Source: Erwinia pyri
GTDB lineage: Bacteria > Pseudomonadota > Gammaproteobacteria > Enterobacterales > Enterobacteriaceae
Direction of reading: 5' to 3'
NCBI RefSeq assembly: GCF_030758455.1
Contig: NZ_CP132353.1
Span: forward strand, 3,038,001-3,102,000
Length of the DNA: 64,000 nucleotides
Part shown: positions 46,639 to 54,885 of the stretch, in pieces
Numbering within the stretch: position 1 is the first letter of the stretch
Layout of the letters: each line of letters opens with the position of its first letter
Translations under genes and position numbers: made by a program
Notes under the pieces: generated by a model
Told to the model about the DNA's origin: nothing
The model's input: the letters and a program-made list of their open reading frames with translations, nothing else
Database searches by the model: none

Positions 46639-47379
46639 ATGGCATTGTACAGTATTGGTGATGTAGCCGTACGCTGCGGGATGAATCCCGTCACCCTTCG
46701 GGCGTGGCAGCGCCGTTACGGCTTACTGAAGCCACAGCGGACCGAGGGCGGTCACCGTCAGTTTGATGACGAAGATATTCAGCGTATTGAGGAGATCAAA
46801 CGCTGGATCGAGAGCGGCGTGCCGGTAGGCAAGGTCAAGGCGTTGCTTGAGGGAGAAAATGTTAACGTCCATGATGGATGGGTCAAGCTGCAGGAAGAGA
46901 TGATGGCTGTGCTTCGCCACGTCAGGCCCGCTAAACTCCGGGTTAAAATTGCGGCCATTGGTCGTGAACATCCGGCTGATGCCCTCATCGATCACGTCTT
47001 TATTCCTATCCGGCAGCGCCTTGGACTGGATCAGAACACGGCACGCACCATGTGCAGCCTGCTTGATGGCGCTCTTATCGATTATGTTGTTTTCTGCTTA
47101 ACAGGCTCGCGCAAAAAGCCGGGTAAAGATGCGCTGCTGATTGGCTGGGCTAATGAAGATCGCACCCGACTGTGGCTGGAGGCCTGGCGCCTGTCGCAGC
47201 AGGGCTGGCGAGTGGATGTGCTGGCAGAACCGCTTGAAATGCCGCGCCCGGAACTTTTCCCGGGACAGAAACTGTTTATCTTTACCGGGAAGTCTCTTAC
47301 CCACAGACAGCAGGAACAGTTATCACACTGGCAGGAGCAGGGTTTTGCCATTACCCATCTGCCGGGAAGTACCGGGTAA
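46639..47379 (+). CDS. mlrA: MerR-family regulator MlrA
   Basis: Activator of the curli/biofilm regulator gene csgD in enterobacteria. Start at [35 protein letters not shown] (246 residues) after GAGAGGA. The MerR winged helix is almost identical to E. coli MlrA. The C-terminal region [41 protein letters not shown] also matches, which separates it from the paralogue BluR. The E. coli order mlrA - yohO - yehW is kept, apart from a two-gene insertion. Confidence 0.92.
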   Translation: MALYSIGDVAVRCGMNPVTLRAWQRRYGLLKPQRTEGGHRQFDDEDIQRIEEIKRWIESGVPVGKVKALLEGENVNVHDGWVKLQEEMMAVLRHVRPAKLRVKIAAIGREHPADALIDHVFIPIRQRLGLDQNTARTMCSLLDGALIDYVVFCLTGSRKKPGKDALLIGWANEDRTRLWLEAWRLSQQGWRVDVLAEPLEMPRPELFPGQKLFIFTGKSLTHRQQEQLSHWQEQGFAITHLPGSTG

Positions 47380-47495
47380 TTAACGCGGCGGCTGGCATTA
47401 ACGAACCGCAAATTTTAACTGCTAAATATCGCGCCATTAACCACAAGGGTATTCTGTGGCGACTGAAAACCATATTAAGTGAATCATCGCGCTGA

Positions 47496-47519
47496 AAAAG
47501 GCCCCCATTGGGAGCCTTT
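47496..47519 (+). terminator. Probable mlrA terminator
   Basis: AAAGGC-CCC / GGG-GCCTTT stem (one mismatch) with an ATT loop, A-run before it; 117 nt after the mlrA stop. It also faces the 3' end of the minus-strand small gene at 47542. Confidence 0.6.
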
Positions 47520-47541
47520 GCACTTCGTCGGATAAGTGAAA

Positions 47542-47715
47542 CTAAGCGAATTTCACCTGTTTTTCTGCTCTCACAGGCCCCACCAGATCGCTCTCTTTCT
47601 CTTTTAGTCCTACTCTGGAGAGTTTCTCTCCATCTATTGATGTCCAAAATTCTGTAGTGCTTTTTATTGCTGCTATAGCCCTGACAGATTGAATTTTTTT
47701 GGCTGGTTTGATCAT
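47542..47715 (-). CDS. Unrecognised small basic protein (57 residues)
   Basis: A short frame with an ideal ribosome site: TAAGGAGACGTT directly before ATG. The protein starts MIKPAKKIQSVRAIAAIK and ends VRAEKQVKFA. It is Lys/Arg-rich, has no Cys and no membrane segment. I do not recognise the family. It lies 65 bp after the stop of the GNAT-like gene on the same strand, with a weak hairpin (47743-47757) between, so both are probably on one transcript. The region is AT-richer than its surroundings. A role as partner, immunity or antitoxin protein is possible but unproven. Confidence 0.6.
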   Translation of the reverse strand: MIKPAKKIQSVRAIAAIKSTTEFWTSIDGEKLSRVGLKEKESDLVGPVRAEKQVKFA

Positions 47716-47780
47716 AACGTCTCCTTACGATTAGCTCAAAACTAAGGCAAAACCTTACCTCAATAGTGCTCATATAACAA

Positions 47781-48365
47781 TCAACTCCTGTCCGAACTGT
47801 TCCCCAGCTCAATAGCAGCAACTTTAGCTTTGATATGAAGAAGAATATTGTTCACGCTAGCTGACATTTTATCAGCATCATCCCACACTTGGGCAAAACC
47901 ATAGGTGACATAACGCTGGCGCGATCCTGGAGTGGGATTCTGAATATAAATTTCATCAATTCCAATGGCTTTGCAAAAAGTAGTCGCATAAACCAGAGCA
48001 ATGATCAGTACTTTACCGGTCATCTGCGTGACATTTCCCTCCAGAAAGTTCTCAAGCATGCACAGGGCAAACTGTGACCTTCGAAAGTCGTACTTGCAAA
48101 TGATGGCGGCATGCAATGTATTCGCTGCCTGATGACCGATTAGCTTTATTGAGATATGCAGTAGGCCATCAGCAGCCTCCCCGCTGTATCGCTCCATCGC
48201 CCACCTCCAGTTCAGTACACTGTTAATACTCCCCATTTCAAGTAGCCGCATCTCTTCCTCGTTCAAGGCACCCACATCAATATTTACCCAGCCGAATCCA
48301 TGAATAGCCTCCTGCGTAGCCTGCAAACAAAGCTCATGAATTTGTGCAAGAGTGAGTTCATCCAT
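47781..48365 (-). CDS. GNAT-fold-like hypothetical protein (194 residues)
   Basis: Soluble protein, start MDELTLAQIHELCLQATQEA. The C-terminal half follows a GNAT pattern: beta strand HAAIICKYDFRRSQFALCMLENFL, helix GKVLIIALVYATTFCKAIGIDEIYI, then NPTPGSRQRYVTYGFAQV, which resembles the last strand-helix of acetyltransferases. The classical R/QxxGxG/A acetyl-CoA loop is not clear, so catalysis is uncertain. G+C in sampled parts is near 41%, below its neighbours. It sits between mlrA and yohO, where E. coli has nothing, and is paired with the 57-residue gene. Confidence 0.65.
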   Translation of the reverse strand: MDELTLAQIHELCLQATQEAIHGFGWVNIDVGALNEEEMRLLEMGSINSVLNWRWAMERYSGEAADGLLHISIKLIGHQAANTLHAAIICKYDFRRSQFALCMLENFLEGNVTQMTGKVLIIALVYATTFCKAIGIDEIYIQNPTPGSRQRYVTYGFAQVWDDADKMSASVNNILLHIKAKVAAIELGNSSDRS

Positions 48366-48576
48366 TCTCAGCCATCCTTAGCGCCCATTCATTTTGGAAC
48401 AAGAATAAAGCACAGAAAGGGAGAGAGTGAACGTTGAGGTTAATTACTGAGAGCGGCTTTCCATTATCCCGATCCCGCTGTTCGCCGTGAAGGGCAGTGA
48501 GTGTACTGACAGGCTGGTGGATAATTTCCAGACAACAAAAAGCCAGCAAAGGCTTAACCAGCCGGGGTGAAAAGCG

Positions 48577-48585
48577 CTATACTTC
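48577..48585 (+). promoter_or_regulatory. Probable yohO promoter -10 (sigmaS-like)
   Basis: GCTATACTT in the context AAGCGCTATACTTCGCC, 36 bp before the yohO start. The CTATACTT form suits sigmaS. Confidence 0.5.
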
Positions 48586-48620
48586 GCCCTCTTCTGCGGC
48601 AGACCAACGGACATACCGGC

Positions 48621-48725
48621 ATGAACTGGCAAAAAATTGGCGTAATTTTTATCTTCCTGTTGATGGCCCTCGGCGGCATTGGCGGGGTTATGCTGACGGG
48701 TTACACTATTCTTATTCGCGCGTAA
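48621..48725 (+). CDS. yohO: Small membrane protein YohO
   Basis: A 34-residue single-helix membrane protein. It begins [19 protein letters not shown] and has the conserved [12 protein letters not shown] core. E. coli YohO (35 residues) has the same core and the same position between mlrA and yehW. The function is unknown. Its last 14 bp overlap the end of convergent yehW. The ribosome site is weak (GGACAT). Confidence 0.88.
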   Translation: MNWQKIGVIFIFLLMALGGIGGVMLTGYTILIRA

Positions 48726-49437
48726 AGCGTCTCTGCAGGCGCTCAAAAAGGCGGTCGGTGACGATAGCCAGCAGCGCCACCAGGCAGGCTCCCTGGATAA
48801 CATAAGCCGTATTAAATCCGCTCAGCCCGATAATCACCGGCGATCCCAACGTTTTTGCACCTACCGTTGAAGCGATGGCTGCCGTGCCGATATTGATGAT
48901 CACCGAGGTGCGGATACCTGCCAGGATCACCGGGCCTGCCAGCGGCAGTTCCACCTTATATAAAATCTGCCAGGGGCTCATGCCGACACCTTCAGCAACC
49001 TCCCGTGCGCTGGCTGGAACGGCGCTGATCCCCGCCAGGGTTCCCTGCAAAATCGGTAACAGTCCGTAAAGCAGTAAGGCGATAATGGCCGGTCTTTCGC
49101 CAAAGCCCATCACCGGAACGGCAATGGCCAGTACGGCGACGGGCGGAAACGTCTGCCCTGCTGCGACCAGCGTTTCAATCAGCGAGCGGAACTCTCTTCC
49201 CCATGAGCGGGTCACCAGGATACCGGCTCCCATTCCCACAATCACCGCAAACAGGCTTGAGAGAGCCACCAGTTCAATGTGGGCCAGCGCCAGCTGCAGG
49301 AAGCTCTCCTGCTGATATAAGGGCCTGTCGAGCGTCGGAAACCAGTGGGCAAACAGCGGGCCACTGTAAGGCATTGCCAGCAGCAGCGCAACAAAGCAGA
49401 GCACCAGCCAGAGTAAGGGGTCACGAAACCTGCGCAT
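48712..49437 (-). CDS. yehW: Osmoprotectant ABC transporter permease YehW
   Basis: Permease of the OsmF-YehYXW betaine-type importer, 241 residues, about six helices. ProW-like EAA loop: [35 protein letters not shown]. It is the last gene of the operon, starting 1 bp after yehX. Confidence 0.92.
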   Translation of the reverse strand: MRRFRDPLLWLVLCFVALLLAMPYSGPLFAHWFPTLDRPLYQQESFLQLALAHIELVALSSLFAVIVGMGAGILVTRSWGREFRSLIETLVAAGQTFPPVAVLAIAVPVMGFGERPAIIALLLYGLLPILQGTLAGISAVPASAREVAEGVGMSPWQILYKVELPLAGPVILAGIRTSVIINIGTAAIASTVGAKTLGSPVIIGLSGFNTAYVIQGACLVALLAIVTDRLFERLQRRFTRE

Positions 49438-49438
49438 A

Positions 49439-50371
49439 TTACGTCCTCTTCTGCTTTAACAGATCGGCAAAGTGCAGCACGCCCAGCGGCCTGCGTGCTT
49501 TATCCGTCACCGGCAGTCGGTCGGTCTGGCGGGCAATAAATTGCGAAAGGGCTTCGCGCAGCGTCATCTCTTCCGATATCGCCTCCTCCTCCAGCCACTC
49601 ACCGCGCCGCGCCGCCGAACCCGCATTTCCTAACGAGAGTAAACGCACGCCCAATTCACTGCGGCCAAAGAAGTCCCTGACAAAATCATTGAGCGGCTGG
49701 GTAAGCAGTTCAACCGGCGTGCCCTGCTGGATAACCTTGCCGTTATCCATCAACACCAGCCTGTCGGCCAGCGCCAACGCTTCATCAATATCGTGCGTGA
49801 CCAGCACGATGGTTCGCCCGGAAAGTTGATGAATACGCACTATCTCCTGCTGAAGTGCGCCGCGGGTAACAGGGTCCAGCGCGCCAAAAGGCTCATCCAT
49901 TAACAGGACCTCCGGATCCGCTGCCAGCGCTCTTGCCACGCCCACCCGCTGCTGCTGACCACCGGAAAGCTGATGGGGAAAGCGGTGACGAAACTGCTCA
50001 TCCAGGTTCAGCAGCGCCAGCAGCTCAGTGACTCTGCCGGCTATCCGCTGCTGAGGCCATTTCAATAAGGCGGGCACCGTGGCGATGTTTTTCTCTACCG
50101 TCCAGTGGGGAAAGAGACCAATAGACTGGATAGCGTACCCCATGCGTCTGCGCAGCTCCTGAGGGTTAAACCCGCGGATTTCCTCTCCGGCAAACTGGAT
50201 GGTGCCTTCATCATGCTCAATCAGCCGGTTGATCATTTTCAGCGTGGTGGATTTACCTGAACCCGAGGTGCCAATCAGCACCGTGAACTCGCCTTCAGCA
50301 ATATTCAGCGTCAGATTGCTGACGGCCGCTTTACCGGCAAAGTGCTTGCTCACCTGGTTGAAGTTGATCAT
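49439..50371 (-). CDS. yehX: Osmoprotectant ABC transporter ATPase YehX
   Basis: ATPase of the importer, 310 residues. Walker [10 protein letters not shown], signature LSGGQQQR, Walker [13 protein letters not shown], switch His [11 protein letters not shown]-terminal CBS-like segment ([40 protein letters not shown]) is typical of the ProV/OpuCA branch and may sense ionic strength or nucleotides. The start overlaps the yehY stop by 4 bp. Confidence 0.93.
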   Translation of the reverse strand: MINFNQVSKHFAGKAAVSNLTLNIAEGEFTVLIGTSGSGKSTTLKMINRLIEHDEGTIQFAGEEIRGFNPQELRRRMGYAIQSIGLFPHWTVEKNIATVPALLKWPQQRIAGRVTELLALLNLDEQFRHRFPHQLSGGQQQRVGVARALAADPEVLLMDEPFGALDPVTRGALQQEIVRIHQLSGRTIVLVTHDIDEALALADRLVLMDNGKVIQQGTPVELLTQPLNDFVRDFFGRSELGVRLLSLGNAGSAARRGEWLEEEAISEEMTLREALSQFIARQTDRLPVTDKARRPLGVLHFADLLKQKRT

Positions 50372-51528
50372 TGGCGCTTCGCCTCAATAACGGAAAGAGT
50401 AAATTTGAACAGGGTATCGATAATTACCGCCATCGCGATAACGGGAATGACGCCCAGCAGCACAAGATCCAGTGCGCTGCTGAGCAAGCCCTGGAATATG
50501 ATGGCGCCAAATCCTCCTGCGCCAATCAACGCCGCAATCACGGCCATTCCCACGGTTTGCACAGCGATGACCCGGAGCCCGGTGAGCAGCACAGGCAGAG
50601 CCAGCGGCACTTCAGCCTGCCAGAATATCTGCCCGGCGGTCATGCCCATTCCCTGCGCGGTCTCGATCACCTCTTTCGGCACCTGCTGCAGCCCGGCAAC
50701 CACGCTACGCACCAGCGGCAGCAGCGCATAGAGCACTAACGCGATCAGCGCTGGCGCCATGCCGATGCCGCTGATACCGATCTGCGACAACAGCGGAAAA
50801 GAGCGGGCCAGTCCCGCCAGGGGCGCAATCAGCAGGCCGAACAGGGCAATGGAAGGCACAGTCTGAATCACGTTCAGCACGGCAAACACGGGCGACTGCA
50901 CGGCCGTTTTTTTCGCGCAGAGCCAGCCAAGCGGGATGCCTATCAGCAGCGTGGGCAGCAGCGTCCCCACCAGCAGCAGCAGGTGGCGGGAGAGCGCCTG
51001 GTCGAAGACTTCCTGTCGGTTGGCATACTCTTTCAGCAGCGCCAGATCATGGAGCTGGCCGCTCAGCAATAAGAGGATAACCGGTAGCCAGATTTGCCCG
51101 TTAAGCAGCAGCCGCCACAGCGCGCTTTTGGTCAGCCGTGCGGTGGCGTCGGCCGCAAGCAGCAGGCAAAGGGCGGCACAAAACCAGAAACCACTGCCCC
51201 AGGAGGTTCTGGCAAGCGGGCTTCCCTGCTGCGCCAATACGCTGGCGTGATAGCCGCTCAGGGCAACCAGCGCAATAAACAGCAGTTCGCAGAGCAGCAC
51301 CGTAAAAAGCAGATTCAGGCGGCTGACGGGAATAAACGCCTGCAGGAACAGCAGCAGCATCGGCAAGAAAAGGAGCCACTCTGGTCCGCTCAGGATCTGC
51401 TGCAACAGCAGGGGTTGACCAGAGACCAGCCGGTTGGGCGCATAGTTTAAAAAGGGAAACAGAGCAGCCGCCACGCCAAGCAGGATGGAGAGCGTTAGCA
51501 GCACGCGATTATGAATTGTAGGGCGCAA
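50368..51528 (-). CDS. yehY: Osmoprotectant ABC transporter permease YehY
   Basis: Long permease of 386 residues. The first half has several extra helices (LTLSILLGVAAALFPFLNYA onward) and the second half is the ProW-like permease. The latter has LPTLLIGIPLGWLCAKK and the EAA loop KEVIETAQGMGMTAGQIFWQAEVPLALPVLLTGLR. The extra N-terminal helices match E. coli YehY. It pairs with YehW. Confidence 0.92.
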   Translation of the reverse strand: MRPTIHNRVLLTLSILLGVAAALFPFLNYAPNRLVSGQPLLLQQILSGPEWLLFLPMLLLFLQAFIPVSRLNLLFTVLLCELLFIALVALSGYHASVLAQQGSPLARTSWGSGFWFCAALCLLLAADATARLTKSALWRLLLNGQIWLPVILLLLSGQLHDLALLKEYANRQEVFDQALSRHLLLLVGTLLPTLLIGIPLGWLCAKKTAVQSPVFAVLNVIQTVPSIALFGLLIAPLAGLARSFPLLSQIGISGIGMAPALIALVLYALLPLVRSVVAGLQQVPKEVIETAQGMGMTAGQIFWQAEVPLALPVLLTGLRVIAVQTVGMAVIAALIGAGGFGAIIFQGLLSSALDLVLLGVIPVIAMAVIIDTLFKFTLSVIEAKRQ

Positions 51529-51574
51529 AATTTTTCCGATAGCTTGCGGGCCAGCTTAGCCGGCCCGGGTTTCG

Positions 51575-52489
51575 CTACAGCAGTTTTTTCTGCTGCAAAT
51601 AGTCTGCTGCCACCTTTTTCGCGTCCTGCCCTTCTACGGCAATTTTCGCGTTGAGTTCCTGCAGCGTTTTTTCATCCAGCGAAGCAAAGACCGGTTTCAG
51701 CCAGTCGGCAATCTGCGGGTAAGCCTTCAGCACCGCGTCACGAATAACCGGCGCCGGCGCATAAATAGGCTGCACGCCTTTGGGGTCGCTCAGGGTTTGC
51801 AGGCCGAGCGCCGCCACCGGGCCATCGGTGCCGTAGGCCATCGCCGCATTAACGCCCGAGGTCTGCTGCGCGGCAGCTTTGATGGTGACCGCTGTGTCGC
51901 CTCCTGCCAGGGAGAGCAGCTGATCCTGTTTCAGCGTGAAGCCATAGGCTTTCTGGAACGCAGGCAACGCATCGGGCCGCTCGATAAATTCTGCGGAAGC
52001 GGCCAGCTTGAATTCACCGCCCTTTTTCAGGTAGGCGCTGAGATCCTCCAGTGAATTCAGCTTGTTCTTCTGTGCCAAATCGCCGCGCACGGCGATGGTC
52101 CAGGTATTATTAGCCGGGGCCGGAGTCAGCCAGGTGAGCTTATTTTTCTCCTGGTCCAGCTTCTTCACTTTCTCATAACCGGCCTGCGCATTTCTCCAGG
52201 CGGCGTCATGCTCATCATTAAAGAAAAAAGCGCCGTTGCCGGTGTACTCAGGATAAATATCGAGTTCGCCAGCGGTAATCGCCCCCCTGACTACCTGAGT
52301 GGTGCCGAGCTGTACTTTGTTCACCGTTTTCACGCCGTGCTTATCCAGTACCTGAAGGATGATATTGCCAAGCAGCGATCCTTCAGTATCAATTTTCGAT
52401 CCGACCTTCACCGGCTCCGCCGCGCCAGCGGTTGCGGTCAGCGCGAGTAAACCCGCCAGTGCGAGCGCAAGCCCTGTTTTCTTCACCAT
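51575..52489 (-). CDS. osmF: Osmoprotectant-binding periplasmic protein OsmF
   Basis: Periplasmic substrate-binding protein of the importer, 304 residues. A 23-residue signal peptide (MVKKTGLALALAGLLALTATA region) is followed by VKVGSKIDTEGSLLGNIILQVLDKHG. Ligand-binding segments: TTQVVRGAITAGELDIYPEYTGNGAFFF and AMAYGTDGPVAALGLQTL. E. coli OsmF binds betaine weakly and is sigmaS-dependent. First gene of osmF-yehYXW; a sigmaS-like promoter precedes it. Confidence 0.94.
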   Translation of the reverse strand: MVKKTGLALALAGLLALTATAGAAEPVKVGSKIDTEGSLLGNIILQVLDKHGVKTVNKVQLGTTQVVRGAITAGELDIYPEYTGNGAFFFNDEHDAAWRNAQAGYEKVKKLDQEKNKLTWLTPAPANNTWTIAVRGDLAQKNKLNSLEDLSAYLKKGGEFKLAASAEFIERPDALPAFQKAYGFTLKQDQLLSLAGGDTAVTIKAAAQQTSGVNAAMAYGTDGPVAALGLQTLSDPKGVQPIYAPAPVIRDAVLKAYPQIADWLKPVFASLDEKTLQELNAKIAVEGQDAKKVAADYLQQKKLL

Positions 52490-52519
52490 TTTTCTTTTCC
52501 TTTTCGTCAGGTTAGTAAC

Positions 52520-52529
52520 AAGCGTAGCC
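52520..52529 (-). promoter_or_regulatory. Putative sigmaS-type osmF promoter
   Basis: Minus-strand GGCTACGCTT resembles the sigmaS extended -10 (KCTACACTT), 31-40 bp upstream of the osmF start. It agrees with sigmaS control of the E. coli operon. Confidence 0.45.
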
Positions 52530-52709
52530 TAATAAATTCCGGGAGAAAGCCAGACGGCGAAAAACTCACCCGCTGCACAGCAAAGAGAAGCTACCTGTGC
52601 TTGCTTTTTCAACATGCATTTAGTTTTAAGTTATAACCAGCAGGAATTTAACTCTGTCTCCGCCGGGAGTATTCTCTGAGCTTATTCTTATAAAACAGAC
52701 CCCAACATC

Positions 52710-54185
52710 ATGACTGATTTAACCACTTCGGCGCACGTCGCCATGACAGGGAATACCCCGACGGGTGAAGCCGTCACCCTCCGGCGAGCTGCCGATGTTT
52801 CTCAACTGGTCAACAACAGCACCCAGGCGCGCAGCAATGCCCGCATCGTGATTGGCATTGCGCTGGGCGGCGTCTTTCTTGATGCTTACGATTTGGGCGC
52901 CCTCGCCTTCGGCATGAAGGATGTCACCCGCGAGTTTGGCCTGTCGCCAACCGGTGCCGGTATGGTGGCTTCCGCGATAGCTTTTGGCGCCATTGTCGGC
53001 GCCCTGATTGGCGGTTACCTCACTGACAAAATTGGCCGTTACCGCGTCTTTATGGCCGATATGTTCTTCTTTGTTTTTGCCGCACTGGCGTGTGCCTTTG
53101 CCCCGAATGAGTATGTGCTGACAGCCGCACGTTTTGTAATGGGGCTTGGCGTTGGCATCGACCTGCCGGTGGCGATGGCCTTTTTAGCTGAATTTTCGAA
53201 GCTTAAGGGACGGGGCAATAAAGCTGCCAGCATTGCGATGTGGTGCCCCACCTGGTATGCGGCGATCTCCATCTCCTATCTGCTGGTATTGTTCTTTTAC
53301 ACGGTGTTGCCGGAAGCGCATGCAGGTCTGCTGTGGCGAATTATTTTAGGCTTTGGCGCTGTTCCCGCCATCCTGATTATTTGCATTCGTAGCCGCTATA
53401 TGAGCGAGTCACCGGTCTGGGCAGCCAACCAGGGCGATCTGCATGGCGCGGCAGCTATCTTACGCAACTCATACGGCATTAATGCGCATGTGGCAGAGGA
53501 TGCCGACCTGTCGCCTGCCACGCGTGGGCGTCGCGCCAGCTGGCGCAATTATGGCGAACTGCTGAAAGGGGTTTACCTGCGGCGTACCATTCTGGCAACG
53601 GTGACGGCGATTGCCTCCGCTTTTGCCTATAACGCCGTGGCGTTTGGTCTGCCGGTGATTATCTCCAGCTTCCTGGCGCAGTCGATGCTGACCACGATTC
53701 TGGTGTCGCTGGCGTTAAACCTGCTGTTTGCGTTTGTTGGCGGGATACTGGCCGTACGGCTGGTGCCAAGATTTGGCGCATGGAAGATGACGACGCTGGG
53801 CTACTGCTTCCAGTTTGTCGCGCTGGTGGGCCTGGCGCTGGTGGGGCGTCCAGCTGATGGTGCAGAAGCGGCCATTTCGATTGCGATGCTGGCGCTGTTC
53901 CTGCTGGGCCAGGGGTTTGGTCCCGGCTCGCATACTATGACCTTCGCCTCACTCAGCTACCCCACCTCTTTACGTGGCGTCGGCGTTGGCTTTAACCAGA
54001 CGCTGATGCGCGGCAGTTCCACCGTCTCGCTGTTTATGTTCCCCCTGCTCTCTGCGGCGTTAAGCACCAATGTCTTTTGGGTCATTGCCCTCGCCCCGCT
54101 GGCAGGCCTTATCGCGCTGCTGGCGATCCGCTGGGAACCGTCCGGCTACGATGTGGATGCGGAAGATTTCGTGCGCGAACCCTAA
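52710..54185 (+). CDS. MFS transporter (metabolite:H+ symporter type)
   Basis: Inner-membrane transporter of 491 residues, 12 helices with a longer cytoplasmic N terminus. Typical motifs are GVFLDAYDLGALAFGMKDVTREFGLSPTGAGMVASAIAFGAIVGALIGGYLTDKIGRYRVF (helices 1-3 with motif A GYLTDKIGRYR), ARFVMGLGVGIDLPVAMAFLAEF, and YPTSLRGVGVGFNQTLMRG. It resembles carriers for organic or aromatic acids; the substrate is unknown. It is divergent from osmF and ends before a shared terminator with idi. The start lacks a strong ribosome site, so a later Met (52743) remains possible. Confidence 0.85.
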   Translation: MTDLTTSAHVAMTGNTPTGEAVTLRRAADVSQLVNNSTQARSNARIVIGIALGGVFLDAYDLGALAFGMKDVTREFGLSPTGAGMVASAIAFGAIVGALIGGYLTDKIGRYRVFMADMFFFVFAALACAFAPNEYVLTAARFVMGLGVGIDLPVAMAFLAEFSKLKGRGNKAASIAMWCPTWYAAISISYLLVLFFYTVLPEAHAGLLWRIILGFGAVPAILIICIRSRYMSESPVWAANQGDLHGAAAILRNSYGINAHVAEDADLSPATRGRRASWRNYGELLKGVYLRRTILATVTAIASAFAYNAVAFGLPVIISSFLAQSMLTTILVSLALNLLFAFVGGILAVRLVPRFGAWKMTTLGYCFQFVALVGLALVGRPADGAEAAISIAMLALFLLGQGFGPGSHTMTFASLSYPTSLRGVGVGFNQTLMRGSSTVSLFMFPLLSAALSTNVFWVIALAPLAGLIALLAIRWEPSGYDVDAEDFVREP

Positions 54186-54197
54186 CCTTTCGCTGCT

Positions 54198-54227
54198 AAA
54201 AAGCCCGCCATACTGGCGGGCTTTTTT
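54198..54227. terminator. Bidirectional terminator between the MFS gene and idi
   Basis: AAAAAGCCCGCC / GGCGGGCTTTTTT with a 5-nt loop; A and T runs on both sides serve the two convergent genes. Confidence 0.92.
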
Positions 54228-54235
54228 CTGCCTGT

Positions 54236-54775
54236 TCAGCAGGCCATCTGAGCCGTAAAAGTTTTAAAAGCAGCCGGGATGCGGGAAAAGGTATGCAGGA
54301 ACCAGGGCGTAAAACGTTGCGGATGAGTCTGCATCTCCTGCTGGATCGCTGCCAGCGAAGCATAGCGCCAGCCATCAGCCTCGGCGGGATCGGGCACGGG
54401 AAGGGCATCGCTGAACGCGAAATAGACATGACCATATTCATGCTCGGTCAGCCCATTTCCCATCGGCAAGTTGTAGCTCAGCTCAAACACCGGATGGAGC
54501 TTCAGGCACATGCCCATCTCTTCCTGCAGACGGCGCTCTGCGGCATGCTGCGTCAGCTCCTGAGGAAAAGGGTGTCCACAGGTGGTGTTGCTCCACAAGC
54601 CGCCGCAGTGATATTTCCCTGCCGCGCGCTGCTGTAGCAGCAGTTGATGGCGCGAGTTGAACACGTAGACCGTTACCGCGCGATGCAGCAACCCTTTCTC
54701 GTGAACCTCAAGCTTTTCCATCCTGCCGGTGGGGCGATCGTGGCGATCAACCAGAATAACTTCGATTGCAGACAT
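54236..54775 (-). CDS. idi: Isopentenyl-diphosphate delta-isomerase (type 1)
   Basis: Nudix-fold enzyme interconverting IPP and DMAPP for isoprenoid synthesis, 179 residues. Catalytic Cys is in WSNTTCGHPFP and catalytic Glu in LTEHEYGHVYF. Metal ligands lie in KYHCGGLWSN and the Nudix-like helix HAAERRLQEEMGM. It is a stand-alone gene; no crt carotenoid genes are next to it here. Confidence 0.95.
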   Translation of the reverse strand: MSAIEVILVDRHDRPTGRMEKLEVHEKGLLHRAVTVYVFNSRHQLLLQQRAAGKYHCGGLWSNTTCGHPFPQELTQHAAERRLQEEMGMCLKLHPVFELSYNLPMGNGLTEHEYGHVYFAFSDALPVPDPAEADGWRYASLAAIQQEMQTHPQRFTPWFLHTFSRIPAAFKTFTAQMAC

Positions 54776-54855
54776 GGGCGCTCCCTGAGACTTATCTTAG
54801 GTATTGTGGCACATCTCTGCGGGATCCTGCTGCGTAAAATCGTGCGGAAGTAAGA

Positions 54856-54876
54856 GGGGCAGCACAAGGCTGCCCC
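54856..54876 (-). terminator. Chemoreceptor gene terminator hairpin
   Basis: GGGGCAGC / GCTGCCCC with a 5-nt loop, 10 nt after the stop on the minus strand, followed by CTCTTACTT. Confidence 0.6.
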
Positions 54877-54885
54877 GGTGACCGG

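Noticed and set aside
47351..47821. Open frame of 156 codons overlapping the 57-residue gene in another frame
   Set aside because: No ribosome site and composition unlike a protein; it spans several obvious gene ends.
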